In this document: piece by piece, positions 8,681 to 16,179 of the stretch | Numbering within the stretch: position 1 is the stretch's first letter | Layout of the letters: each line of letters starts with the position of its first letter | From: CAYTCZ01 sp964436315 | GTDB taxonomy: Bacteria > Actinomycetota > Thermoleophilia > Gaiellales > Gaiellaceae | Direction: 5' to 3' | Length of the DNA stretch: 35,840 nt | NCBI GenBank assembly: GCA_964436315.1 | Contig: CAYTCZ010000026.1 | Location: forward strand, 1-35,840 | Notes under the pieces: model-generated | Seen by the model: only the letters and a program-made list of their open reading frames with translations | Told to the model about the DNA's origin: nothing | The model's database searches: none | Made by a program: the position numbers and the translations under genes

Positions 8681-9798
8681 TGGCTACGACTGGGCGAGAT
8701 TACTACGAGGTGCTCGGGGTGCCCCGCACCGCGAGCGAGAAGGAGATCAAGTCGGCGTTCCGGCGACTCGCGCGCGAGCTCCATCCGGACGTCTCAAACG
8801 AGCCCGACGCCGAAGAGCGATTTCGTGAAGCAGCCGAGGCCTATGAAGTTCTTTCAAAGGCCGAGACGCGCGATCTCTACGATCGGTACGGCCACGAGGG
8901 GCTCCGAACGGGCGGCTTCCGACCGACGGATTTCGCGGACCTCGGCGACCTGTTTGCGGCGTTCTTCGGGGATGACTTCTTCGGCGGAATGGGCGGCGGC
9001 CGCGCGCGACGTTCACGCGGTGCCGATGTCCTGGCGGAGGTCGAAATCGAACTCGTCGAGGCGGCAGCCGGCGTAAAGAATCCTGTCACACTTCGAGTCG
9101 ACGTGTCCTGCCAGACATGTCATGGCAGCGGCGCGGCGCCCGGCACGAGCCCACAGCGTTGCGGAACGTGTGGCGGCGCCGGTCGAGTCCAGGCCGTCTC
9201 CTCCTCATTGCTCGGCCAGTTGATCCGCACCCAGACCTGTCCGGACTGCCGAGGTGTGGGCCAGCTGATCCACGATCCCTGTTCCGACTGCCGTGGCACG
9301 GGCCGTCGGACGCAAGACCGAGTTCTCGAGGTGGAGATTCCTCCCGGCATCCACGACGGACAACGGATTCGGATCTCTGGTGAGGGATCGGTTGGCAACA
9401 TCGCCGGCCAGCCTGGGGACGCGTACGTGCTGGTGCGCGTGTTGCCCGACGAGCGCTTCGTTCGAGAGGAGAACGACATCGTCTCGACGGTGAGGCTCAC
9501 GATGACTCAGGCGGCACTCGGCGCTGAGGTGTCGATTCCCACGCTCGACGGCGAGGAGAACCTCTCCTTCGAACCCGGGACCCAGCCGGGCGAGGTCCAC
9601 GTGCTCCGAGGGCGGGGCATGCCAGTTCTCCAAGGCAGGGGCCGAGGCGACCATCGTGTTCTCGTGACTGTTGGAATTCCGCGAAGCCTGTCGGATGATC
9701 AGCGACGGCTCCTCGAAGAGTTCGAGAGTCACGTTCACGACGCAAACTACAAGGAAGACGACAGCTTCTTCGACAAGATCCGGGCGGCATTTCGCTGA
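8680..9798 (+). CDS. dnaJ: Chaperone protein DnaJ
   Basis: DnaJ is the co-chaperone that stimulates DnaK ATPase and binds unfolded proteins. The 372 residues show an N-terminal J domain with the HPD motif at 35-37, then a short Gly/Phe-rich linker (DLFAAFFGDDFFGGMGGG). The zinc-finger domain follows with four CXXCXGXG-type repeats (CQTCHGSG, CGTCGGAG, CPDCRGVG, CSDCRGTG). The C-terminal substrate-binding domains carry the usual GDAYVLVRV and GRGDHRVLV segments. This is a full type I DnaJ rather than a CbpA-like protein. It sits behind hrcA, but dnaK and grpE are not in the window. Confidence 0.97.
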   Translation: MATTGRDYYEVLGVPRTASEKEIKSAFRRLARELHPDVSNEPDAEERFREAAEAYEVLSKAETRDLYDRYGHEGLRTGGFRPTDFADLGDLFAAFFGDDFFGGMGGGRARRSRGADVLAEVEIELVEAAAGVKNPVTLRVDVSCQTCHGSGAAPGTSPQRCGTCGGAGRVQAVSSSLLGQLIRTQTCPDCRGVGQLIHDPCSDCRGTGRRTQDRVLEVEIPPGIHDGQRIRISGEGSVGNIAGQPGDAYVLVRVLPDERFVREENDIVSTVRLTMTQAALGAEVSIPTLDGEENLSFEPGTQPGEVHVLRGRGMPVLQGRGRGDHRVLVTVGIPRSLSDDQRRLLEEFESHVHDANYKEDDSFFDKIRAAFR

Positions 9799-10568
9799 GC
9801 GACACTTCCGAGCTTCGCCGGGTCTCCGTTCGAGTCTCTCTCGCCGGAGGCGAAATCGCACGCGCCTCGATGATCGAGCTGTTTCCTGCGGGTTTCGAGG
9901 AACTCGAGGTCGGCGACGAGCTCGAACTTGCTGCGTATACGGACGCCGCGGGTGAGGAGCGGATACGGCAAGCCTGGCGCGGAGGGGTCTCGGTCGCATC
10001 AGTCAGACCCGGGTGGGAGGATGCGTGGAGAGAGTTCCACCAGCCGGTCCGGGTAGGACCACTCTGGATTGGGCCACCGTGGCTCGGACCACCGCGTAAT
10101 ACCCCGGCGCTTGTGATCGATCCGGGGCGCGCGTTCGGTACGGGTGCTCACGAGACCACGAGGCTCTGCCTTGAGTTCCTCATTGAGGAAACGCCGACGA
10201 GTCTCCTCGACATTGGGTGTGGGTCAGGTGTCATTGCGATTGCCGCGGCGACGCTGGGCTTCGATCCCGTTATGGCGGTCGACGTCGACCCGATAGCGGT
10301 ATCAGCTGCGCGTGCAAACGCGGCCTTCAATCATGTTGAGGTCGAGGTCAGTGAACTGGAAGCAACAGGGGATTCTCTGCCATCAGCCAACCTCGCCGTC
10401 GCCAACATCGGCCCTGTTGAGCTCGAGCTACTTGCACCGAGGATTGATGCGTGCCGCCTGATCGTGTCGGGCTATCGCGGTGCCGATCGACCGCGGTTCG
10501 ATAGCTGGCGCCATCTCGCTACCCGGCGATCAGGAGGCTGGTCGGCCCATCTTTTCGAGCGCCTCTAA
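9795..10568 (+). CDS. prmA: Ribosomal protein L11 methyltransferase (PrmA family)
   Basis: PrmA trimethylates ribosomal protein L11 using S-adenosylmethionine. Diagnostic segments are RAFGTGAHETTRLCLEFL, the SAM-binding LLDIGCGSGVIAIAAA and AVDVDPIAVSAARANA, and the NIGP motif that corresponds to the NPPY-like site. Start choice is uncertain. The first in-frame ATG is at 9870, but the 25 codons before it encode a beta-strand pattern (RRVSVRVSLAGGEIA) that belongs to the PrmA substrate-recognition domain. No ATG, GTG or TTG lies there; a CTG at 9795 overlaps the dnaJ stop as CTGA and gives 257 residues. From 9870 it would be 232. Both are short against the roughly 290-310 usual for PrmA, so the N-terminal domain is reduced. 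Confidence 0.85.
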   Translation: MSDTSELRRVSVRVSLAGGEIARASMIELFPAGFEELEVGDELELAAYTDAAGEERIRQAWRGGVSVASVRPGWEDAWREFHQPVRVGPLWIGPPWLGPPRNTPALVIDPGRAFGTGAHETTRLCLEFLIEETPTSLLDIGCGSGVIAIAAATLGFDPVMAVDVDPIAVSAARANAAFNHVEVEVSELEATGDSLPSANLAVANIGPVELELLAPRIDACRLIVSGYRGADRPRFDSWRHLATRRSGGWSAHLFERL

Positions 10569-10579
10569 CATGCGCGGCG

Positions 10580-11776
10580 ATGGCGACGTTCTCGGTGAGT
10601 TTCCTCGGTTGCAAGGTTTCGCAGAATGATGCTCAGGAGATTCGCGAACACCTGGTCCGTGACGGGCATCAGCAGGTCGATGGGCCGGCCGACGTCGTTG
10701 TCATCAACAGCTGCTGCGTGACGAACGAAGCAGTCCGCAAATCACGGCAGGCCGCACGGCGTGCCGTCCGAAACGCGCGGACGGTCTACGTCACGGGTTG
10801 TGCAGCAAACCTCCGCGGCGACGCCCTGGGCGAGTTGGGCGCAAACGTGAAGGTGGTGAGGCTCCCAAGCGAGATGACGCCGGCGTTCGTCGCCGGGGAT
10901 GTCGGAGCGGTCGGCTGCGTTCGAGCTGATACCGGCCTCGATCGGGTGCGGGCGTTCGTCAAGATCCAGGACGGCTGTAGCTTTGGGTGCAGTTTCTGCG
11001 TCATTCCGAACGTGCGCGGCGCATCGAGGAGCCGTCCCGCGCGGCGCGTCCTCGCCGAGATCGCGCGGCGCGCGGAGCAGGGTCACCTGGAGGTAGTTCT
11101 GACCGGGATCAATCTCGGCTGCTACCGCGATCGAGCGGAGCGATATGACCTCTCACGTCTCGTTCGAGAGGCCGGCGCAACCCCCGGCATCGAGCGCCTC
11201 CGACTGTCATCGGTCGAGGTCAATCACCTCACCGACGAGCTGATCGCTGCCATGGTCGAAACGCCGAGCGTCTCGCCCCACTTGCATGTTCCGCTGCAAT
11301 CGGGCGACGACGGCGTCCTGTCGGCGATGAGGAGGCGGTATACGGCAGAGTCGTTCCTTCGCAGGGTTGGACGGGCGAAAGGATTTCACCTCACGACCGA
11401 CGTGATCGTGGGCTTCCCGACGGAAGACGACAAGGCGTTCGACAGGACCGTCCGGATCGTAGAGTCAGCCGGAATCACAAAGGTGCACGTGTTTCCGTAT
11501 TCGCCACGTCCTGGGACGCAAACGGAGCGTGAAGATCCGGTGCCACCGCCCACGAAGAAGCAGAGAAGCGCTCGTCTTCGGGCGGTCTCGGACGCTGCGT
11601 GTCGCAGCTGGTGGGCCGGCAAGATCGGGAAAGTGGACGAAGTGCTCGTCGATCGACCCGGCCGAGGGTACGGGCGCGACTACTCGCCGTGGCTGGTCGA
11701 GGGCAAGGTCGGGCACATGGTGCGGGTGCGCGGAACTGGCGCGGACGACAGGGGTGTAATCGGTGTCGCAGCCTGA
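10580..11776 (+). CDS. mtaB: tRNA (N6-threonylcarbamoyladenosine-37) methylthiotransferase, MtaB type
   Basis: MtaB is a radical SAM methylthiotransferase that converts t6A37 to ms2t6A in tRNAs reading ANN codons. The N-terminal UPF0004 domain shows the three cluster cysteines in FLGCKV, NSCCVT and TGCAAN. The radical SAM CX3CX2C motif is CSFGCSFCVIPNVRG. Downstream are VVLTGINLG and LHVPLQSGDD, typical of this family. The FLGCKVSQ opening favours MtaB (YqeV) over MiaB or RimO. The 398-residue length is slightly short and the C-terminal TRAM domain looks reduced. In many genomes rsmE lies between prmA and mtaB; here it is absent. The ATG at 10580 is chosen; no clear Shine-Dalgarno is visible. 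Confidence 0.88.
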   Translation: MATFSVSFLGCKVSQNDAQEIREHLVRDGHQQVDGPADVVVINSCCVTNEAVRKSRQAARRAVRNARTVYVTGCAANLRGDALGELGANVKVVRLPSEMTPAFVAGDVGAVGCVRADTGLDRVRAFVKIQDGCSFGCSFCVIPNVRGASRSRPARRVLAEIARRAEQGHLEVVLTGINLGCYRDRAERYDLSRLVREAGATPGIERLRLSSVEVNHLTDELIAAMVETPSVSPHLHVPLQSGDDGVLSAMRRRYTAESFLRRVGRAKGFHLTTDVIVGFPTEDDKAFDRTVRIVESAGITKVHVFPYSPRPGTQTEREDPVPPPTKKQRSARLRAVSDAACRSWWAGKIGKVDEVLVDRPGRGYGRDYSPWLVEGKVGHMVRVRGTGADDRGVIGVAA

Positions 11777-12092
11777 GTGCCTCTTCTGCAATCTCGTGCG
11801 CGAGGGTGATCACGTGCATCGGGCAGATGGTTTCGTCGCGATTCGCGACGTCAACCCGAAAGCAGAGGTGCATCTGCTGGTACTCCCCGAGAGACACGTG
11901 GACACGTTCCGCAACGTCACTGAGTTCACGGCGGACGAATCGAAACGCATGCTCGAGTTCGTTGCCGAGACCGCGCGCAAGGCCGAACTCGAGGACTATC
12001 GCGTGATCGTCAACGTCGGACCGGGCGGCGGCCAGACCATCTTCCACCTCCACTGGCACGTGCTTGGTGGAGGTCTGGGGGCGTTCGAATGA
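11763..12092 (+). CDS. HIT family nucleotide-binding protein (histidine triad)
   Basis: HIT proteins of this HinT-like group hydrolyse nucleoside phosphoramidates or related adenylates. The 109-residue protein has an N-terminal CLFCNLVREG zinc-type CXXC opening, the strand KAEVHLLVLPERH and the C-terminal histidine triad HLHWHVLGG. GTG at 11763 overlaps the mtaB end by 14 bases, and the stop overlaps yqeY in an ATGA junction, so the three genes are likely co-translated. Placement between mtaB and yqeY is widely conserved. The physiological substrate is unknown. Confidence 0.92.
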   Translation: MSQPECLFCNLVREGDHVHRADGFVAIRDVNPKAEVHLLVLPERHVDTFRNVTEFTADESKRMLEFVAETARKAELEDYRVIVNVGPGGGQTIFHLHWHVLGGGLGAFE

Positions 12093-12532
12093 GCCTCATT
12101 ACGCGGATCGAAGGAGAGCTCAAGGACGCCATGCGGGCGAAAGATGCCGAACGGACGGCGACGCTTCGCCTGACGCTCTCTGCCTTGCGCGCTGCCGAAA
12201 AAGACCTGCAACGGCCCCTCAGCGAGAACGAAGAGCTCCAGGTTCTTCAGCGAGAACGGAAGAAGCGCGTCGAGGCCGCGGAAGCTTTTCGTGCCGGCGA
12301 CCGCGAAGCCGAGGCTGCGAAGGAGGATCGAGAACTCGAGGTCATCGAGGAGTTCATGCCCGAGCCTGTCGATGAAGACGAACTCGAGCGGATCATTGAT
12401 GATGCAATTGCCGAGACCGGCGCGACGTCGCTGCGCGATCTCGGACGTGTGATGGCGGACGTGATGCCTCAGGTTGCAGGTCGGGCCGATGGGTCAACCG
12501 TGAGCCAGTTGGTGCGCGAGAAGTTGGCTTAA
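12089..12532 (+). CDS. GatB/YqeY domain protein
   Basis: The 147-residue, highly charged helical protein matches YqeY, which resembles the C-terminal tRNA-interacting domain of GatB amidotransferase subunits. Family features are MSLITRIEGELKDAMRAKDAERTATLRLTLSAL at the N-terminus (conserved MKAKD/R-x-x-LR-x-L pattern), IEEFMPEPVDEDEL in the middle and LGRVMADVMPQVAGRADG near the end. Function is not established; a role in tRNA or aminoacylation quality control is only inferred from the domain. It ends the hrcA-yqeY run; a 235-base gap separates it from phoH. Confidence 0.9.
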   Translation: MSLITRIEGELKDAMRAKDAERTATLRLTLSALRAAEKDLQRPLSENEELQVLQRERKKRVEAAEAFRAGDREAEAAKEDRELEVIEEFMPEPVDEDELERIIDDAIAETGATSLRDLGRVMADVMPQVAGRADGSTVSQLVREKLA

Positions 12533-12624
12533 GTCAGGGGTTCCTTCATCCGGGGCGTCTCATGTTCGGAGAGGCGCAGGCTCGCTTTACCTCCCACCAA
12601 CCCCGCTTTTTCCAGTCCAAACAC

Positions 12625-12643
12625 CAAGCGTGACACACGCTTG
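12625..12643. repeat. Perfect 8-bp inverted repeat upstream of phoH
   Basis: CAAGCGTG and CACGCTTG are separated by ACA, giving a perfect 19-base interrupted palindrome in the yqeY-phoH gap. A -10-like TATGAT follows at 12657-12662. It could be a repressor operator or a short hairpin ending the yqeY transcript, though there is no T-run after it. The rest of the 12533-12767 gap holds a weak bulged stem (12556-12580) followed later by a CTTTTT tract at 12606-12611, possibly a poor terminator. Function is not known. Confidence 0.5.
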
Positions 12644-12736
12644 TGATGTTTCCCACTATGATCGAAGGTGGGTGGTGCTACGGGGTGGCCCCTGGAGTCT
12701 CGCCGTGTGTCGGGGGTAAGGGGCGGAAGCGGTCAC

Positions 12737-12768
12737 TATCCTTAGATCGTTGCAGGAAGTTCTCAATG
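12737..12768 (+). promoter_or_regulatory. Probable phoH promoter -10 and ribosome binding site
   Basis: TATCCT at 12737-12742 would place a transcription start near 12749. AGGAAG at 12754-12759 is then a Shine-Dalgarno 8 bases before GTG 12768. This gives a short leader of about 18 bases and decides against the in-frame TTG at 12750. The -35 is weak. A second -10-like hexamer, TATGAT, lies at 12657-12662. Confidence 0.4.
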
Positions 12769-13709
12769 TGTCCAACGAGGTGGCCGCGGAACTGGCCACG
12801 GTGGACGACGGCATTCTCACGGCTCTTCGCGACCGCCTCGGTTGCACGATCCTGCTGCGCGGAAACCGGCTGACTCTGGAAGGCGAAGGCTCGAGCGTCG
12901 GCGAGGCCCGCGTTGTCATCGACGAACTCGTGGGCCTCGTCGAGGGCGGGCATGCGATTGGGCCGAGTACGGTCGATGCGGTCCTCGCTGCGCTCGATGC
13001 GTCCGAGGATCTTCGCGATGTGTTCGAGGACGTTGTGTGGCGCCACCGCGGAAAGGCGATCACGCCCAAGACGATCAATCAGAAGCGCTACGTGAGCGCG
13101 ATCCGAAAGTGCACGATCACGTTCGGTATCGGCCCGGCCGGAACTGGGAAGACGTACCTCGCCATGGCTCTCGCGGTCTCGGCAATGGCGGAGAGGCAAG
13201 TCAGTCGCATCATTCTCACTCGACCCGCCGTCGAAGCCGGCGAGCGGCTTGGTTTCCTGCCGGGCGACATGCTCGCGAAGGTCGATCCGTACCTCCGGCC
13301 GCTCTACGACGCCCTCTACGACATGCTGGATGCTGATCGGCTGAACGCCTACATGGAAAAGGGCATGATCGAAGTCGCGCCGCTCGCTTTCATGCGAGGT
13401 CGAACTCTAAACGACTCCTTCATCATTCTGGACGAGGCACAGAACACGAGTCCCGAGCAGATGCAGATGTTTCTGACGCGACTTGGGTTCGGATCGAAGA
13501 TGGTGGTGACGGGCGACGTGACGCAGGTTGATCTACCTCGTGATCAGGCATCCGGACTCATCCACGTGAGCAAGATCCTCGACCAGATTGACGGCGTCGA
13601 CTTCATCGAGTTCGGAAATCAGGACGTCGTACGCCACGTTCTCGTTCAGCGCATCGTCGAGGCGTACAAGCTCCACGCAGAGGAAACCGGCACGGCGCGG
13701 CATAGATGA
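12768..13709 (+). CDS. PhoH-like ATPase (YbeZ type)
   Basis: This cytoplasmic P-loop ATPase is the usual partner of YbeY in RNA and ribosome metabolism. Walker A is GPAGTGKTYLA and Walker B is FIILDEAQNTSPEQM, followed by TGDVTQVDLP, all diagnostic for PhoH. An N-terminal KH-like region (TILLRGNRLTLEGEG) precedes the ATPase core. GTG at 12768 gives 313 residues and has AGGAAG at 8-base spacing; TTG at 12750 would add six. The stop overlaps the ybeY start as ATGA, matching the conserved phoH-ybeY pairing. The name PhoH reflects E. coli phosphate regulation, which is not implied here. Confidence 0.93.
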   Translation: MSNEVAAELATVDDGILTALRDRLGCTILLRGNRLTLEGEGSSVGEARVVIDELVGLVEGGHAIGPSTVDAVLAALDASEDLRDVFEDVVWRHRGKAITPKTINQKRYVSAIRKCTITFGIGPAGTGKTYLAMALAVSAMAERQVSRIILTRPAVEAGERLGFLPGDMLAKVDPYLRPLYDALYDMLDADRLNAYMEKGMIEVAPLAFMRGRTLNDSFIILDEAQNTSPEQMQMFLTRLGFGSKMVVTGDVTQVDLPRDQASGLIHVSKILDQIDGVDFIEFGNQDVVRHVLVQRIVEAYKLHAEETGTARHR

Positions 13710-14080
13710 TCGCGATCGAGCTTTCAAACCGCAGTGGAGTCGAGGTCGATGAAGCAGCCGTCGTGAGCACCTGTCGAACCGTGCTAGACGCGGAAGGAGT
13801 CGAATCCGGCGAGCTCGGCATTGCTCTTGTACCGGCCGCCGAGATTCGGGACCTCAAGCGCGATCACCTCGGCGTCGACGAGAACACCGACGTGCTCTCA
13901 TTTCCGATCGACCGCCGGGACGAACTCCCGGCTGGGGTTCCGCGCCAACTTGGTGACGTCGTGCTCTGTCCGGAGGTCGTCGGCAGTGAGTGGAAGCGCC
14001 CGCTGATTCACGGTCTACTCCATCTCCTCGGTCACGACCACGGCGCCGAGATGCAGCGCCACGAGGAGTTGTACGTCTGA
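13706..14080 (+). CDS. ybeY: Endoribonuclease YbeY (rRNA maturation factor)
   Basis: YbeY is a zinc-dependent endoribonuclease for 16S rRNA 3' end maturation and 70S quality control. The signature HGLLHLLGHDH gives the three zinc-binding histidines (H3XH5XH), and NTDVLSFPID precedes it as usual. At 124 residues the protein is shorter than the common 150-170 and ends soon after MQRHEELYV, so it has a minimal C-terminus. It overlaps phoH upstream and shares one base (TGATG) with the next gene, indicating a coupled phoH-ybeY-dgk unit. Confidence 0.93.
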   Translation: MIAIELSNRSGVEVDEAAVVSTCRTVLDAEGVESGELGIALVPAAEIRDLKRDHLGVDENTDVLSFPIDRRDELPAGVPRQLGDVVLCPEVVGSEWKRPLIHGLLHLLGHDHGAEMQRHEELYV

Positions 14081-14931
14081 TGGCCACGCCGCCGAAGGCA
14101 CCAGATCGGCCGGAACCAACGGTTCAGGTGCCGGAGTCACCCGAGGCTCCCCCGCGCCGCAGGCTCTCGTTCCTGCGCAGCAGCCCGAGTCCCGGCGATC
14201 CCGCCTCTCGTCTCTCGGCTCGCCGCAGCCCGTCGGTGCTCCAAAGCCTCAATTACGCCTTCGAGGGCGTCATCCACGTGCTCCGAACGCAGCGCAACAT
14301 GCGGATCCACTTCGCTATCGCGGTTGTCGTGCTCGTCACCGCCTTTGCGCTCGACGTCACCAAGCTTGAGCTAATTGCTCTGCTGCTTGCCATTGCCTTC
14401 GTGTTGCTCGCGGAGATGGTCAACACCGCGGTCGAGGCAACGATCGACGTTGCAGCAGCGCGCTTCGATCCGCTGGCAAAGCTCGCGAAGGACATTGCGG
14501 CTGGAGCGGTTCTCATCGCCGCGACAGTTGCGGTCGCTATCGGGTACCTCGTTTTCGTCGACCGGCTGGGCCAACCGAGCTATCGGCTAATCACCCGCGT
14601 ACGCGAGGCGCCGATCAACCTCACGATTATCGCCCTCATCGTGATCATCATCCTGGTGATCACGATCAAGGCGCTGAGTGGTCGTGGTACGCCTCTTCGC
14701 GGTGGATTTCCGTCGGGTCATGCCGCACTTGCGTTCGGCGGCTGGATGGCCATCACGTTCGTCGCCGCCGACTTTCGTCACCGACTACTGATCTCGACGG
14801 TTGCATTCATTATGGCGTTGCTCGTCGCTCAGACGCGCGTCGAGTCGGGCGTTCACTCAACAACCGAGGTGATTTCCGGCGCTGTCTTGGGTGCTCTCGT
14901 CAGCCTAGTCCTCTTTCAGCTCCTGTCGTGA
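14080..14931 (+). CDS. Fusion of DgkA-type lipid kinase and PAP2-type lipid phosphatase
   Basis: The 283-residue protein starts at ATG 14080; an in-frame ATG at 13990 lies inside ybeY and adds an Arg/Pro-rich stretch that is probably spurious. After a disordered Pro/Arg-rich leader of about 50 residues comes a DgkA-like three-helix kinase domain with LNYAFEGVIHVLRTQRNMRIH and the ATP-site signature LLAEMVNTAVEATID. The second half is a PAP2 phosphatase: PSGHAALAFGG and, near the C-terminus, RVESGVHSTTEVISG, where the usual Asp after the catalytic His is Glu. The likely substrates are undecaprenol/undecaprenyl phosphates or diacylglycerol/phosphatidate in the membrane. A kinase and a phosphatase acting on the same lipid in one chain implies recycling or switching. 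DgkA next to ybeY and cdd is conserved. Confidence 0.88.
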   Translation: MATPPKAPDRPEPTVQVPESPEAPPRRRLSFLRSSPSPGDPASRLSARRSPSVLQSLNYAFEGVIHVLRTQRNMRIHFAIAVVVLVTAFALDVTKLELIALLLAIAFVLLAEMVNTAVEATIDVAAARFDPLAKLAKDIAAGAVLIAATVAVAIGYLVFVDRLGQPSYRLITRVREAPINLTIIALIVIIILVITIKALSGRGTPLRGGFPSGHAALAFGGWMAITFVAADFRHRLLISTVAFIMALLVAQTRVESGVHSTTEVISGAVLGALVSLVLFQLLS

Positions 14932-15296
14932 CCGATCAGGAGCTGTACGAGGCTGCGGTTCGCGCCGCCAGCGAGGCATACGCCCCCTACTCGACGTTTC
15001 ACGTCGGCGCGGCCGTTCTCGCTCGTGACGGTCGTGTGGTCACCGGCGCGAACGTCGAGAACGCGTCTTATCCGCTAGGCGTGTGCGCAGAACGGTCGGC
15101 TCTGGTTTGTGCCGTTGCCGGCGGTATCCGCCCAGGCGAGGTGGAGGCGATCGCGATCACGGCTTCGCCATGCGGCGGTTGCCGACAATGGCTCCTCGAG
15201 TTTCGTATCGATCGTGTCTCGTTCATGCACGAAGGAGAGCTTTTGACGCGACGCCCGACAGAGCTTCTTCCAGACTCGTTCGCGCTCGATCTGTGA
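14928..15296 (+). CDS. cdd: Cytidine deaminase
   Basis: Cytidine deaminase converts cytidine and deoxycytidine to uridine and deoxyuridine in pyrimidine salvage. This 122-residue protein has the homotetrameric-type signature: YAPYSTFHVGAAV at the N-terminus, NVENASYPLGVCAERSAL containing the catalytic Cys-Ala-Glu, and SPCGGCRQWLLEF supplying the other two zinc cysteines. GTG at 14928 overlaps the previous stop as GTGA. It sits between dgk and era, as in many Gram-positive genomes, and functionally connects with deoC further down. Confidence 0.95.
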   Translation: MTDQELYEAAVRAASEAYAPYSTFHVGAAVLARDGRVVTGANVENASYPLGVCAERSALVCAVAGGIRPGEVEAIAITASPCGGCRQWLLEFRIDRVSFMHEGELLTRRPTELLPDSFALDL

Positions 15297-15303
15297 TCGC
15301 TTC

Positions 15304-16164
15304 ATGAAGAGTGGCTTTGTCGCCGTCGCGGGCCGGCCGAATGTTGGAAAGTCGACGCTCGTCAATGCGCTTGCAGGCGCCAAGGTCGCGATCGTTTCGG
15401 ATAAGCCGCAGACGACTCGACATCGGATTGCGGCCGTCGTCCACGGCGCAGGCTATCAACTCATACTCGTCGACCTGCCCGGCTTCCAGCGACCGCTCGA
15501 TCCCATGACCGAGCGAATGCGTCACTCGGTCGACGCGGGCCTGGCAGACGTCGATGCCATTCTCTTTGTCCTGAGCGCAGCGGAGCGAAGTGGCCCAGGA
15601 GACCGCTATGTCGCGAACAGCGTCTTCGAGAACGGAGCTCCCGTGGTCATTGCTTTGAACAAGGTTGATCGGATCGACCCCGGGCAGATTGCCGAGCAGA
15701 TTGAGGTCGCTGCGAGGTTGGGTGACTTCGTCGAACTTCATCCTGTGAGTGCACTGACCGGCGACGGAGTGTCGAGCCTGAGGGACACGCTCTGCGGGCT
15801 CTTGCCAGACGGGCCAACCTATTTCCCGCCCGATGAGCTGACAGACCTTGGTCTTGAGCTTCGCATCGCCGAGCTCATCCGGGAGCAGGCACTCGCTTTG
15901 ACCCGTGAAGAGATCCCGCATGCCCTGGGCGTTGAGGTGGCCGAAATTAAGGGAGGCCAAGTGGGGGCGAGGATCTACGTTGAAACTCGCTCGCAAAAGG
16001 GAATCGTGATCGGCAGGGGCGGGAGTATGATCAAGGACATCGGGTCGCGGGCCCGACCCGAGATCGAAAGGCTCCTAGGCCGGCAGGTGTTCCTCGAGCT
16101 CCAGGTCAAGGTGCGACCGAAATGGCGGCAGGATGCCGCACTGCTCGAGCGTCTCGGAATCTGA
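15304..16164 (+). CDS. era: GTPase Era
   Basis: Era is a GTPase that binds the 3' end of 16S rRNA during 30S assembly. The 286-residue protein has G1 GRPNVGKSTL, the TTRHR switch I segment, G3 DLPGFQ and G4 NKVD. The C-terminal KH domain shows QKGIVIGRGGSMIKDIGSRAR and ends LELQVKVRPKWRQD, the standard Era terminus. It completes the ybeY-dgk-cdd-era block. recO, often next in this order, is absent; a peptidase-like gene follows after 15 bases. Confidence 0.97.
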   Translation: MKSGFVAVAGRPNVGKSTLVNALAGAKVAIVSDKPQTTRHRIAAVVHGAGYQLILVDLPGFQRPLDPMTERMRHSVDAGLADVDAILFVLSAAERSGPGDRYVANSVFENGAPVVIALNKVDRIDPGQIAEQIEVAARLGDFVELHPVSALTGDGVSSLRDTLCGLLPDGPTYFPPDELTDLGLELRIAELIREQALALTREEIPHALGVEVAEIKGGQVGARIYVETRSQKGIVIGRGGSMIKDIGSRARPEIERLLGRQVFLELQVKVRPKWRQDAALLERLGI

Positions 16165-16179
16165 CATAGACAAAGAGGG

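Noticed and set aside
13990..14080. Upstream ATG start at 13990 for the kinase-phosphatase fusion
   Set aside because: It runs inside ybeY and adds a Ser/Pro/Arg-rich stretch; ATG 14080 is adjacent to the ybeY stop and fits the coupling pattern.
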